Part shown: positions 16,798-24,678 of the stretch, piece after piece | Numbering within the stretch: the first letter of the stretch is position 1 | Layout: each line of letters opens with the position of its first letter | From: Streptomyces qinzhouensis | GTDB lineage: Bacteria; Actinomycetota; Actinomycetes; Streptomycetales; Streptomycetaceae | Direction: 5' to 3' | DNA: 64,000 bases | NCBI RefSeq assembly: GCF_007856155.1 | Contig: NZ_CP042266.1 | Span: 7,502,001 to 7,566,000, forward strand | Notes under the pieces: generated by a model | The model's input: only the letters and a program-made list of their open reading frames with translations | Told to the model about the DNA's origin: nothing | Databases searched by the model: none | Position numbers and translations under genes: made by a program

Positions 16798-17623
16798 ACC
16801 CCTGCTGCACGCCGACGGGCTGAGCCGCTCCTTCGGTGCCGTACGCGCCGTGGACGAGGTGTCCTTCACCCTCCGCGAGGGCGGTTCACTCGGCATCGTC
16901 GGCGGCTCCGGCTCCGGTAAGACCACCACCGCCAGGATCGTCGTCGGCCTTGAGCGGGCCGACGCGGGGGAGATTCGGATACGGGGCCGGGCCCGCCCCG
17001 CCCGGGTCCGCGGCCGGGCACAGCGCCTGGCCCGGGCGCGCGAGGTACAGATGGTCTTCCAGGACCCCCTCCTCTCCCTCGACCCCCGGACCGGCGTCGA
17101 GCGGGTGCTGCGCGAGACCCTGCGCCTGCACTTCCCCGACCGTGATCCGGGGCCCCGGATCCGTGAACTCCTCGACCAGGTCGGCCTCGGCACCCGGGCC
17201 GCCGATGCCCTGCCCCGGGAGCTCTCCGGCGGGCAGCGCCAGCGGGTCGCCCTGGCCCGTGCCCTCGCGGTGGAACCGGCCGTCCTCGTCCTGGACGAGG
17301 CGGTCGCCGCGCTCGACGTCTCCGTACAGGCGCAGATCCTCAACCTGCTCGCAGACATCCGCCGCCGGACCACGATCGGCTATCTCTTCATCACCCATGA
17401 TCTCGGCGTGGTCCGGTGCGTCACCGACGAGATCCTCGTCATGCGCCACGGCCGCGTCGTCGAGGCCGGTGCCACCGATCAGGTGCTCACCGCGCCCGAA
17501 CACCCCTACACCCGGCTGCTCCTGGAGTCCGTCCCGCGCCCCGGCTGGAAGCCTGACCGGATCGCGACCGCCCGCCGGGAGCTGTCGTCCTCGCAGACAT
17601 CCCCGCTCAGGAGGCATGAATGA
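16790..17623 (+). CDS. ABC importer ATPase (DppF type)
   Basis: A 277-residue ATP-binding subunit. Walker A is GGSGSGKT, the signature is LSGGQRQRVALARAL, Walker B is LVLDEAVAALD (Ala-Val-Ala where most have Pro-Thr-Ser), and the switch His is in FITHDLG. HPYTRLLLESVP is the start of the family's C-terminal extension, but here it is short and lacks the Cys cluster of its partner. ATG at 16790 overlaps the previous stop. The stop overlaps the start of the secreted deiminase gene, tying that enzyme to the importer. Confidence 0.9.
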   Translation: MPEPLLHADGLSRSFGAVRAVDEVSFTLREGGSLGIVGGSGSGKTTTARIVVGLERADAGEIRIRGRARPARVRGRAQRLARAREVQMVFQDPLLSLDPRTGVERVLRETLRLHFPDRDPGPRIRELLDQVGLGTRAADALPRELSGGQRQRVALARALAVEPAVLVLDEAVAALDVSVQAQILNLLADIRRRTTIGYLFITHDLGVVRCVTDEILVMRHGRVVEAGATDQVLTAPEHPYTRLLLESVPRPGWKPDRIATARRELSSSQTSPLRRHE

Positions 17624-17667
17624 ACCGAGGCATGAACCGAGGCATGAACCGAGGTATGAGCCTAGGC
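17620..17667 (+). repeat. 12-bp tandem repeat carrying multiple start codons
   Basis: ATGAACCGAGGC occurs at 17620 and 17632, ATGAACCGAGGT at 17644 and a diverged copy at 17656. Each unit encodes Met-Asn-Arg-Gly and provides an alternative in-frame start for the secreted deiminase. Copy number changes would lengthen or shorten the signal region without breaking frame. Confidence 0.8.
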
Positions 17668-18792
17668 ACGAGCCGAGGTATCGACCGAGGCCCGAACCGG
17701 CGATCCGTTCTCGCCGCGGCCGGACTGACCGCCGCGGGCGCCGCCCTCGCGGCGGCCGTTCCCCCGAACGCCCACGCCGCGCCGGGCTCCTTCCGGGTCC
17801 CGGTCGAGGACGCCCGCCACACCCGCACCTGGATGGCCTGGCCGGACAGCACCGCCATCTGGGGCGGCCGGCTGAGCGGCGTCCAGGCGGATGTCGCCCT
17901 GATCGCCCGGACGATCGCCCGGTACGAACCCGTCGTGCTGTGCGCCAACCCCGGGAGCGCCGCCCGGGCCCGCTCGCTGTGCGGTCCTGCGGTCACCGTC
18001 CTCACCTCCGTCCCCGTCGACGACTGCTGGATGCGCGACACCGGCCCCGTCTTCCGTACCGACGGCCGCGGCGGCCTCGACGCGATCGGACTCAACTTCA
18101 ACGGCTGGGGCAACAAGCAGCCCCACGCCAGGGACGCCCTGGCCGCCGGGCGGATCGCCGCCTGGGCCGGAGTCCCGTTCACCCGCGCCGGTCTGGTCGG
18201 CGAGGGCGGCGCCGTCGAGCCGGACGGCGCCGGCACCCTGATGGCCACCCGCAGCAGTCTGGTGAACCGCAACCGCAACCCCGGGAAGACGGAGCAGCAG
18301 ATCGGGGCGGCGATGTGCGAGGCGTACGGGGCGTCCAAGGTCATCTGGTTCGACGGGGTCCGCGGCCAGGACATCACCGACAACCACGTCGACGCCACAT
18401 CCCGTTTCCTGGCCCCCGGTGAGGCGCTCGTCCAACTGCCGTTGGCCACCGACACCGATGACTACGCACGCGACGCCCGGCGGCAGTACGGCATCCTCTC
18501 CACGGCCACGACCGCCGCCGGGCAACCGATGGACGTACTGCGCCTCCAGGGCCCCGACTACGACAGGATCCGCTCCACCAATCCGGACTTCCTCGCCTCC
18601 TACGCCAACTTCTACCTCTGCAACGGGGCCGTCATCAGCGCCCACTTCGGAGACGCCGGCGCGGACGAGGCGGCCCGGGCCACCCTGACCCGGCTCTACC
18701 CGGACCGTGTCGTCGAGCAGTTGAACATCGACCGGCTGGGGGCGGGCGGCGGCGGCATCCACTGCGTCACCCAGCAGCAGCCCATGGCCTGA
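17620..18792 (+). CDS. Tat-exported agmatine deiminase family protein
   Basis: A 390-residue GME-superfamily deiminase with an export signal. The N-terminus MNRGMNRGMNRGMSLGTSRG is repetitive, then NRRSVLAAAGLTAAGAALA is a twin-arginine signal with an Ala-x-Ala cleavage region. The mature enzyme keeps VDDCWMRDTGPVF, GLNFNGWGNKQ, EGGAVEPDGAGTL, DNHVD (catalytic His) and GGGGIHCVTQQQP (Cys382). It would deiminate agmatine or a similar guanidino compound outside the membrane, next to an importer that could take up the product. Four in-frame ATGs (17620, 17632, 17644, 17656) share near-identical sequence; the first overlaps the ATPase stop. It is a paralogue of the enzyme at 11190. Confidence 0.85.
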   Translation: MNRGMNRGMNRGMSLGTSRGIDRGPNRRSVLAAAGLTAAGAALAAAVPPNAHAAPGSFRVPVEDARHTRTWMAWPDSTAIWGGRLSGVQADVALIARTIARYEPVVLCANPGSAARARSLCGPAVTVLTSVPVDDCWMRDTGPVFRTDGRGGLDAIGLNFNGWGNKQPHARDALAAGRIAAWAGVPFTRAGLVGEGGAVEPDGAGTLMATRSSLVNRNRNPGKTEQQIGAAMCEAYGASKVIWFDGVRGQDITDNHVDATSRFLAPGEALVQLPLATDTDDYARDARRQYGILSTATTAAGQPMDVLRLQGPDYDRIRSTNPDFLASYANFYLCNGAVISAHFGDAGADEAARATLTRLYPDRVVEQLNIDRLGAGGGGIHCVTQQQPMA

Positions 18793-18933
18793 GACCCTTC
18801 CCTCCCGGAGGGATGAACCGGGGCCGTGTGCCGTTGTGCACCGCACCGTGCGGGGGCAGGATTGCCCGCACAGGTACGGCGGCAAGGGCGGCACGCGGCC
18901 CGCGATCCGGCTGCCCGGCGACAGAGGAGCGGC

Positions 18934-20040
18934 ATGGAGATCGGAGTCTTTCTCCCCATCGGCAACAACGGCTGGCTCATCTCGAAAAGCTCTCCGCAGT
19001 ACATGCCGACCTTCGAACTGAACAAGACCGTCGCACAGCGGGCCGAAGCGTACGGACTGGACTTCGCCCTGTCGATGATCAAGCTCAAGGGTTTCGGCGG
19101 CGAGACGGAATTCTGGGATCACGCCCTTGAGTCGTTCACCCTGACGGCGGCGCTGGCCGCCGTGACGGAGCGGATCAGGCTGTACGCCTCCGTACCCGTC
19201 CTGGCCCTGCCCCCGGCGATCGCCGCCCGGATGGCCGTGACCGTCGACGCGATCGCCCCCGGCCGGGCCGGAGTCAATATCGTCACCGGCTGGGCGCCCG
19301 CCGAATACGCCCAGATGGGCGTCTGGCCCGGAGACGAACACTTCACCAACCGCTACGCGCGCGCCGCCGAATACGTCACCGTGCTGCGGCAGTTGTGGCG
19401 CGAGGGCGTCAGCGACTTCAAGGGCGATTTCTACCGCATGGACGGATGCGTCCTGTCACCGCGCCCCGCGAACGGGCATATCGATGTCCTCGCCGCCGGG
19501 CAGAGCGGTACGGGGATGAGGTTCGCCGCCGAGTACGCCGACGGAAACTTCATCCTGGGCAGCGGGGTCAACACCCCCCTCGCACTCTCCGACGCCACCG
19601 CCGCACTCGCCGGACATACCCGTACGGCCGGCCGCGATGTCGGCGCGTTCGCACTGTTCATGATCATCACGGCCGGGACCGACGAGGCCGCACAGGCCAA
19701 GTGGCGGGACTACCACGACAACGCCGACCTCTCGGCGCTGGGATATGTGGCCGCGGAAACGGCCAGGGACACGGACGCCGACGATTCCTCGACCGCGAAG
19801 ACCGTCGTACTCCCCGAGGGCGCCGTGAACCTCAATATGGGAACGCTCGTCGGATCCTATGAAACCGTCGCGAGGCTGCTCGACCACATCAGCGAGGTGC
19901 CCGGCGTCCGGGGGGTCATCCTGGTCTTCGACGAATTCATCGAAGGTGTGGAGAACTTCGGTACGCGAATCCAGCCGCTGATGAAGTCCCGTACCTCCGT
20001 TTCGGGCCACCCCCGACCGGCGGATCCCACTCGGCCCTGA
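18934..20040 (+). CDS. rutA: Pyrimidine monooxygenase RutA
   Basis: A 368-residue flavin-dependent (luciferase-like) monooxygenase that closely follows E. coli RutA: IGVFLPIGNNGWLISKSSPQ, YMPTFELNK, FALSMIKLKGFGGETEFWDH, GVNIVTGWAPAEYAQMGVWP, LNMGTLVGSYETVARLLD and GTRIQPLM are all at expected positions. RutA uses reduced FMN and oxygen to open the uracil ring, giving a peroxyureidoacrylate/ureidoacrylate that releases nitrogen. The other rut genes are not seen here. ATG at 18934 chosen for its AGAGGAG ribosome site and the standard RutA start. It lies 141 bases after the deiminase, so it may share or add to that transcription unit. The theme is nitrogen release from amide/guanidino/pyrimidine compounds. 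Confidence 0.9.
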   Translation: MEIGVFLPIGNNGWLISKSSPQYMPTFELNKTVAQRAEAYGLDFALSMIKLKGFGGETEFWDHALESFTLTAALAAVTERIRLYASVPVLALPPAIAARMAVTVDAIAPGRAGVNIVTGWAPAEYAQMGVWPGDEHFTNRYARAAEYVTVLRQLWREGVSDFKGDFYRMDGCVLSPRPANGHIDVLAAGQSGTGMRFAAEYADGNFILGSGVNTPLALSDATAALAGHTRTAGRDVGAFALFMIITAGTDEAAQAKWRDYHDNADLSALGYVAAETARDTDADDSSTAKTVVLPEGAVNLNMGTLVGSYETVARLLDHISEVPGVRGVILVFDEFIEGVENFGTRIQPLMKSRTSVSGHPRPADPTRP

Positions 20041-20048
20041 GCGAGATC

Positions 20049-20092
20049 CGCCGGGCCGGGGCGGCGCCTGCGCCCCGCTGATCCGGCCGGAG
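20049..20092. terminator. GC-rich hairpin between convergent rutA and EccA-like gene
   Basis: GGGGCG (20058-20063) pairs with CGCCCC (20071-20076) around a 7-base loop, flanked by further complementary CCGG blocks. It lies in the 59-base gap between two convergent stop codons, so a bidirectional terminator is the natural reading. It has no U-tract, as is usual in streptomycetes. Confidence 0.4.
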
Positions 20093-20099
20093 GCCACCC

Positions 20100-23000
20100 T
20101 CAGCCCGTCACCGGCAGGTCCTCCGGCAGGAGCGCGCGCAGATCGTCGACGCTGGGGCGGGGCACGCCGGTGAGACGGCGGGCCTGGTGGGTGACCATCG
20201 TCTCCAGCAACTGCCGGGCCAGCCGGGCATTGCCGAAGGTGCGGCCGCGCGGGGTCGCGTCGATACGGGCGCGCAGTGCCTCCAGGGTGGGTGCGGCACA
20301 GGTGTAGCCGCTCTCCTCGGCCTGGCGCCCCATGATGGTGAGCAGCTCATCGGTGGAGTAGTCCTCGAACTCCACATAACGGGAGAAGCGGGAGGCCAGA
20401 CCGGGGTTGGAGGACAGGAAGCCGCGCATCTCCTCGGTATAGCCCGCGACGATCACCACCACCTCGTCCCGGTGGTCCTCCATCAGCTTCAGCAGGGTGT
20501 CCACCGCCTCCCGGCCGAAGTCGTTCGACGAACCGCCCGAAGTGAGGGTGTAGGCCTCGTCGATGAACAGGACGCCGCCCAGCGCGCTCTGGAAGACCTC
20601 CTTGGTGAGCTGAGCCGTATGGCCGACGTACCGGCCGACCAGATCCGCCCGGGCCACCTCCACGAGCCGGCCGCGGGGGAGCACACCCAACGAGGCCAGC
20701 AGGCCCGCGTAGAGCCGGGCCACCGTCGTCTTACCGGTACCGGGCGCGCCGGAGAACACCAGATGCCGGCTGACCCGGTGCACGGGCAGACCCGCCGCCT
20801 CACGCTGTCGGGCGGTGGCGAGCAGGCTGACCAGATCGGTGACCTCGCGCTTCACGGCCCGCAGCCCCACCATGCCGTCCAGCCGCGCCAGCATCGCCGC
20901 CAGGTCCTCGGCCTGCGTCCGCGGGGCGGTCGCGGACTCGCCGAGGTCCTCCGGCAGCAGCAGAGTGAGATCCCGCTCGGCCGGTTCGTCCATCGTGGAC
21001 AGCCGGATCGCCTGGCGGTCGACCATCTCCTCGAACACCCGGCGGGCGGCCCGGCCGTTGCCGAAGGCCGCGCCGCGCTCCATGGCCTCGTAATGCGCGG
21101 CCAGCGCCCCGGACGTGCCGGGGCCCAGCTCGTACCGGTTGGCGCGGCACATGCTCTCGGTGATCGTCACCAGCTCGTCCACCGAGTAGTTGCCGAACTC
21201 GATGGTGCGGGTGAAGCGGGAGGCCAGACCGGGGTTGGAGGACAGGAAACCGTCCATCTCGGAGGAGTAGCCGGCGGCGATGACCGCCACATCCTCGCGA
21301 TGGTCCTCCATCAGCTTCAGCAGGGTGTCCACCGCCTCCCGGCCGAAGTCGTTCGACGAACCGCCCGAAGTGAGGCTGTAGGCCTCGTCGATGAACAGGA
21401 CACCGCCGATCGCCCTCTTGAACGCCTCCGTCGTCTTGATGGCCGTGCCGCCGATCACCTGCGCCACCAGATCGGCACGGGAGACCTCCACCAGATGCCC
21501 CTCCGGCAGCACGCCGAGCTGCGCCAGGATCGAGCCGTAGAGCCGGGCCACGGTGGTCTTGCCGGTGCCGGGCGGCCCCGCGAAGACCAGATGACGGCTC
21601 ATCGACGGCACCGGCATGCCCAGCCGCTTCCGGCGCTGCGCCAGCTGGTTGAGGTTGACCAGGGTGCGCACCTGGTGCTTGACGCCGTCCAGACCGATCA
21701 GCGCCTCCAGCTCCCGCAGCGGATCCTGCGGACCGTCGTCCGGCAGGACCGGCGCGCCGGGCGTACCGCCGGTCGCCGCGTCCGGGCCCCAGGCGTCCGG
21801 CGCCCCGTTGTCCGCGCTGGTCAGCTCCAGCACGTCGAGCCGGTCCCCGGCCCGGGTCCTGGTCAGCCCCGCGCCCCGGTTGTCGCGCACCGTACAGCCG
21901 TGGACCGTCACCTGCTCGGCGCTGTCCACCCGGACCCCGTCACCGACGCTGCCGGACACCTCGCAGGACCGCAGTTCGGCGCGGGCGCCCGCGGCCAGCA
22001 GCACTCCGTGCGCCCCGGCCCCGGAGATCCGTACCCGGGTCAGGATCGCCTCCCCGCCGTCCTCCACCAGCACTCCGGACGAGCCGGGGCCCTCGACCTC
22101 GGTGTCGTGGACCGTGGCCACGCCGTCCCGGCCCACCGAGACGGCGGCGTCACCGCCGGCCCGCAGGGCACAGTCGTCGAACCGGACCTGTGCCCCGTCG
22201 GCGACCCGCACCCCGGCCCCGGCGGCCCGCTCGACGACGCAGAACTCCAGCCGCCCGCGGCCCTCGTCGCCCGCCTCCACCCCGTGCCGCCCCGCCCCGG
22301 TGACCAGGACCCGGCGCAGCAGCGGCTTGGCCCGCGAGCGTACGGAGACGCCGCTGCCGCGCGGGGCGACCACCTCCAGGCGGTCGAACTCGGCGGTGGA
22401 CTCCTCGGCGAGCTGCACCGCCGCGTCCTGGTCGGCGCAGTCCCGTACCGTCGTCCGCAGAAAGGTCGGCGAGCTGAAGTCCGTGACCCGGATCGCCGCC
22501 CCGGCCGCCGAGTCGAACGCACAGTCCTCGAAGGTGCCCCGGGACCGCTCGTCGACCAGGAGACCCTGGCCCTTGGTACGGGTGGTGGTGCACCGGCGCA
22601 GCAGCGGATCGGCGCCCGCGGACAGGGCGATGCCCGGACCCGAGGTGCCGGACACCGTGACGTCCTCCAGGACCGGGCGGGCGGCGCTGGTCAGATAGAC
22701 ACCGACCGCACTGTCCCGGACGGTGGTGCGCAGTACCCGGGTGGTGCTGTTGCCCTCCAGCGCCAGGGCGGGTTTGCCGGTACCGCTGATATCGCAGTTC
22801 TCGACGGTGCCCCGGGCCTCGCCGGAGGCCAGTACGCCGTTGCCCCGGGCGTCGCGGATACGGCAGTCGCGCACCGTGGAGCCGGCCTCCTCGCCGAGGA
22901 CGACGGCCGAGGAACCGAGGTTGTCCAGGACGCAGTCCTCGATCACACTCGGTTTCACGGAGGTGTCCACGATCCCGGCACCCTCCCGGTTGGTGATCCG

Positions 23001-23387
23001 GCAGCCGCGGACCGCCAACGACCCGGTCTCCCGGGCGAGCAGCGCAGTCCAGCCCGAGCCGACCACGGTGCAGCGGTCCAGCGCGATCTGGCCGCGCGGC
23101 GCGTCCACCACCGCGACGTCCTCACTGCCGCCCCGCAGCACCAGTTCGGTCAGGAGCACCCCGTCCGCGACCAGGGTGACCGCGGTGCCGCGGCGCGGAC
23201 AGATCTCCACCGATCCCGGATCGCCCTCGCCCACGATCGTGACCCGGGTACGCACGGTGAGGTTCTCGGCATACCGGCCGGGACCGACCCGGACGACCGC
23301 ACCCGTCCGCGCCGCGGCCAGTGCCTCACCAATGGTCCGGAACTCGTCCGACTGCCCCTGACCCACCGTCAGTACTTGCCGTGACAC
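20100..23387 (-). CDS. Right-handed beta-helix plus tandem AAA ATPase (EccA-like)
   Basis: A 1095-residue protein. Residues about 1-480 form a long series of parallel beta-helix repeats (recurring pattern such as VRDCRIRDARGNGVLASGEA) of the pectin-lyase-like type. Two CbbX/SpoVK-type AAA modules follow: LVFAGPPGTGKTTVARLYGS (Walker A near residue 604) and LVFSGAPGTGKTTVARLYAG (near 880), each with GGVLFIDEAYSLTSGGSSND or its near-copy as Walker B. The AAA halves resemble EccA, the cytosolic ATPase of mycobacterial ESX systems, but EccA has one AAA module and TPRs, not a beta-helix. GTG at 23387 chosen for AGGAGG 7 bases upstream. It is divergent from the mycosin gene and probably a chaperone/substrate-handling ATPase of the T7SS. 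Confidence 0.82.
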   Translation of the reverse strand: MSRQVLTVGQGQSDEFRTIGEALAAARTGAVVRVGPGRYAENLTVRTRVTIVGEGDPGSVEICPRRGTAVTLVADGVLLTELVLRGGSEDVAVVDAPRGQIALDRCTVVGSGWTALLARETGSLAVRGCRITNREGAGIVDTSVKPSVIEDCVLDNLGSSAVVLGEEAGSTVRDCRIRDARGNGVLASGEARGTVENCDISGTGKPALALEGNSTTRVLRTTVRDSAVGVYLTSAARPVLEDVTVSGTSGPGIALSAGADPLLRRCTTTRTKGQGLLVDERSRGTFEDCAFDSAAGAAIRVTDFSSPTFLRTTVRDCADQDAAVQLAEESTAEFDRLEVVAPRGSGVSVRSRAKPLLRRVLVTGAGRHGVEAGDEGRGRLEFCVVERAAGAGVRVADGAQVRFDDCALRAGGDAAVSVGRDGVATVHDTEVEGPGSSGVLVEDGGEAILTRVRISGAGAHGVLLAAGARAELRSCEVSGSVGDGVRVDSAEQVTVHGCTVRDNRGAGLTRTRAGDRLDVLELTSADNGAPDAWGPDAATGGTPGAPVLPDDGPQDPLRELEALIGLDGVKHQVRTLVNLNQLAQRRKRLGMPVPSMSRHLVFAGPPGTGKTTVARLYGSILAQLGVLPEGHLVEVSRADLVAQVIGGTAIKTTEAFKRAIGGVLFIDEAYSLTSGGSSNDFGREAVDTLLKLMEDHREDVAVIAAGYSSEMDGFLSSNPGLASRFTRTIEFGNYSVDELVTITESMCRANRYELGPGTSGALAAHYEAMERGAAFGNGRAARRVFEEMVDRQAIRLSTMDEPAERDLTLLLPEDLGESATAPRTQAEDLAAMLARLDGMVGLRAVKREVTDLVSLLATARQREAAGLPVHRVSRHLVFSGAPGTGKTTVARLYAGLLASLGVLPRGRLVEVARADLVGRYVGHTAQLTKEVFQSALGGVLFIDEAYTLTSGGSSNDFGREAVDTLLKLMEDHRDEVVVIVAGYTEEMRGFLSSNPGLASRFSRYVEFEDYSTDELLTIMGRQAEESGYTCAAPTLEALRARIDATPRGRTFGNARLARQLLETMVTHQARRLTGVPRPSVDDLRALLPEDLPVTG

Positions 23388-23461
23388 GCTTGCCCCTCCT
23401 GTGTCCTGTACGGTCCCGAGACCGGTCCGGGCCTCCACCCGTGTCGCCTAGCATGTGCCGC

Positions 23462-24643
23462 ATGCCGTCTGACCGTTGCCGTCGTGTCATGATCCTCGCG
23501 GCGGCCGCCGCGATACCCGCCCTGTTGCTGGCCCCGCCCGCCGGTGCCGACGGCGGTGAGCCGGTGACGCTGCCCCCGCTGGGTTCGCGGCTCGCCGCCG
23601 AGGCCCCCTGTGCGACCGCCTCGGCCAAGACCGCGCGGATGAGCCCCTGGACCCACCGGGCGCTCCAGCTCTCCCGCTCCTGGCAGCTCACCCGGGGCGC
23701 GGGGGTCACGGTAGCCGTCGTGGACACCGGAGTCGGGGCCCGGGTGCCCGCACTCGCCGGCCGGGTCACCGCGGTGGGCGGGGCCGGTGAGGACTGTGTG
23801 GGCCACGGCAGCTTCGCCGCCGGGCTGATCGCCGCCGCCCCCACCGGGCAGGGCGCCGTCACCGGGGTGGCGCCCGCGGCCCGGATTCTCGCCGTGCGCG
23901 GCACCGACGTCCGGGGCGTCCCGGACGCCGGGCTGATGGCGCGCGGTATCCGGACCGCCGTGGACAAGGGCGCCGAGGTCGTCTACATCGGCCAGGTGCT
24001 CACCGCCGCGGACCCGCGACTGGCCGCCGCGGTGGCGCATGCGGCCGAACAGGACGTACTCGTCGTGGCGCCCGCCGCGCCGGACACCGCCCCCAAGGGC
24101 GCCGACGGCCGGCCCGACACCCGGGCCCGCCCCTACTGGCCGGCCCGGCTGCCCCAAGTGCTGTCGGTGGTCGACCACGGGCCCGACGGCGGCCGGCCCA
24201 AGGACGCGCCCACCGCACTCGCCCCCGATCTGTCCGCCCCGGGTGACGCCGTGGTCGGCATCGGGGCACGCGGCTCGGGCCACTTCATCGGCTCCGGCTC
24301 CTCGCTGGCCGCCGCGCAGGTAGCCGGGGCGGCGGCGCTGCTGCGCGCGTACCACCCGGACCTGAACGCCGCCGCCGTCGCGCGCCGGCTGACCGAGGCC
24401 GCCTACCCCGAACACACGCCCCGGCTCGATATCTACGCCGGACTGACCGCCCTGCTCGCGGCCGAACGGGCACCGGCCGAGAAGAGCCCCGAACCGGCGG
24501 TGCTCCCCGCCTCCGCCGCCGAGGGCCCCCGCGGCCGCGCCCTGCTGATCGGCGGCGGCGCGCTGGTGCTGGTGCTGCTGGTGGGCGCCGCGATGGTCGT
24601 CGTACCGCTGGGCAAGGCACGCGGCTGGCGCCCGGCCGGCTAG
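23462..24643 (+). CDS. mycP: Mycosin-type subtilisin serine protease of the T7SS
   Basis: A 393-residue membrane-anchored subtilase. A signal peptide (VMILAAAAAIPALLLAPPAGA) precedes the catalytic domain; the triad is Asp88 (AVVDTGVGA), His115 (CVGHGSFAAGLI) and Ser281 (GSGSSLAAAQVAGAAALLRA). A C-terminal membrane helix (LIGGGALVLVLLVGAAMVVV) with a short cytosolic tail anchors it, the standard MycP layout. Mycosins stabilise the T7SS membrane complex and cleave some substrates. ATG 23462 is used; ATG 23453 adds three residues. CTAGCAT just upstream resembles a -10, so the mRNA may be almost leaderless. Convergent with eccC 35 bases away. Confidence 0.88.
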   Translation: MPSDRCRRVMILAAAAAIPALLLAPPAGADGGEPVTLPPLGSRLAAEAPCATASAKTARMSPWTHRALQLSRSWQLTRGAGVTVAVVDTGVGARVPALAGRVTAVGGAGEDCVGHGSFAAGLIAAAPTGQGAVTGVAPAARILAVRGTDVRGVPDAGLMARGIRTAVDKGAEVVYIGQVLTAADPRLAAAVAHAAEQDVLVVAPAAPDTAPKGADGRPDTRARPYWPARLPQVLSVVDHGPDGGRPKDAPTALAPDLSAPGDAVVGIGARGSGHFIGSGSSLAAAQVAGAAALLRAYHPDLNAAAVARRLTEAAYPEHTPRLDIYAGLTALLAAERAPAEKSPEPAVLPASAAEGPRGRALLIGGGALVLVLLVGAAMVVVPLGKARGWRPAG

Positions 24644-24678
24644 CGCGGGGCGCCGAGTGCTGCGGCGCGCCGGGGGTG

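Noticed and set aside
20187..23384. 1065-codon plus-strand open frame opposite the EccA-like gene
   Set aside because: Low-complexity His/Gln/Arg-rich translation; the minus strand encodes clear AAA motifs and has an AGGAGG ribosome site.
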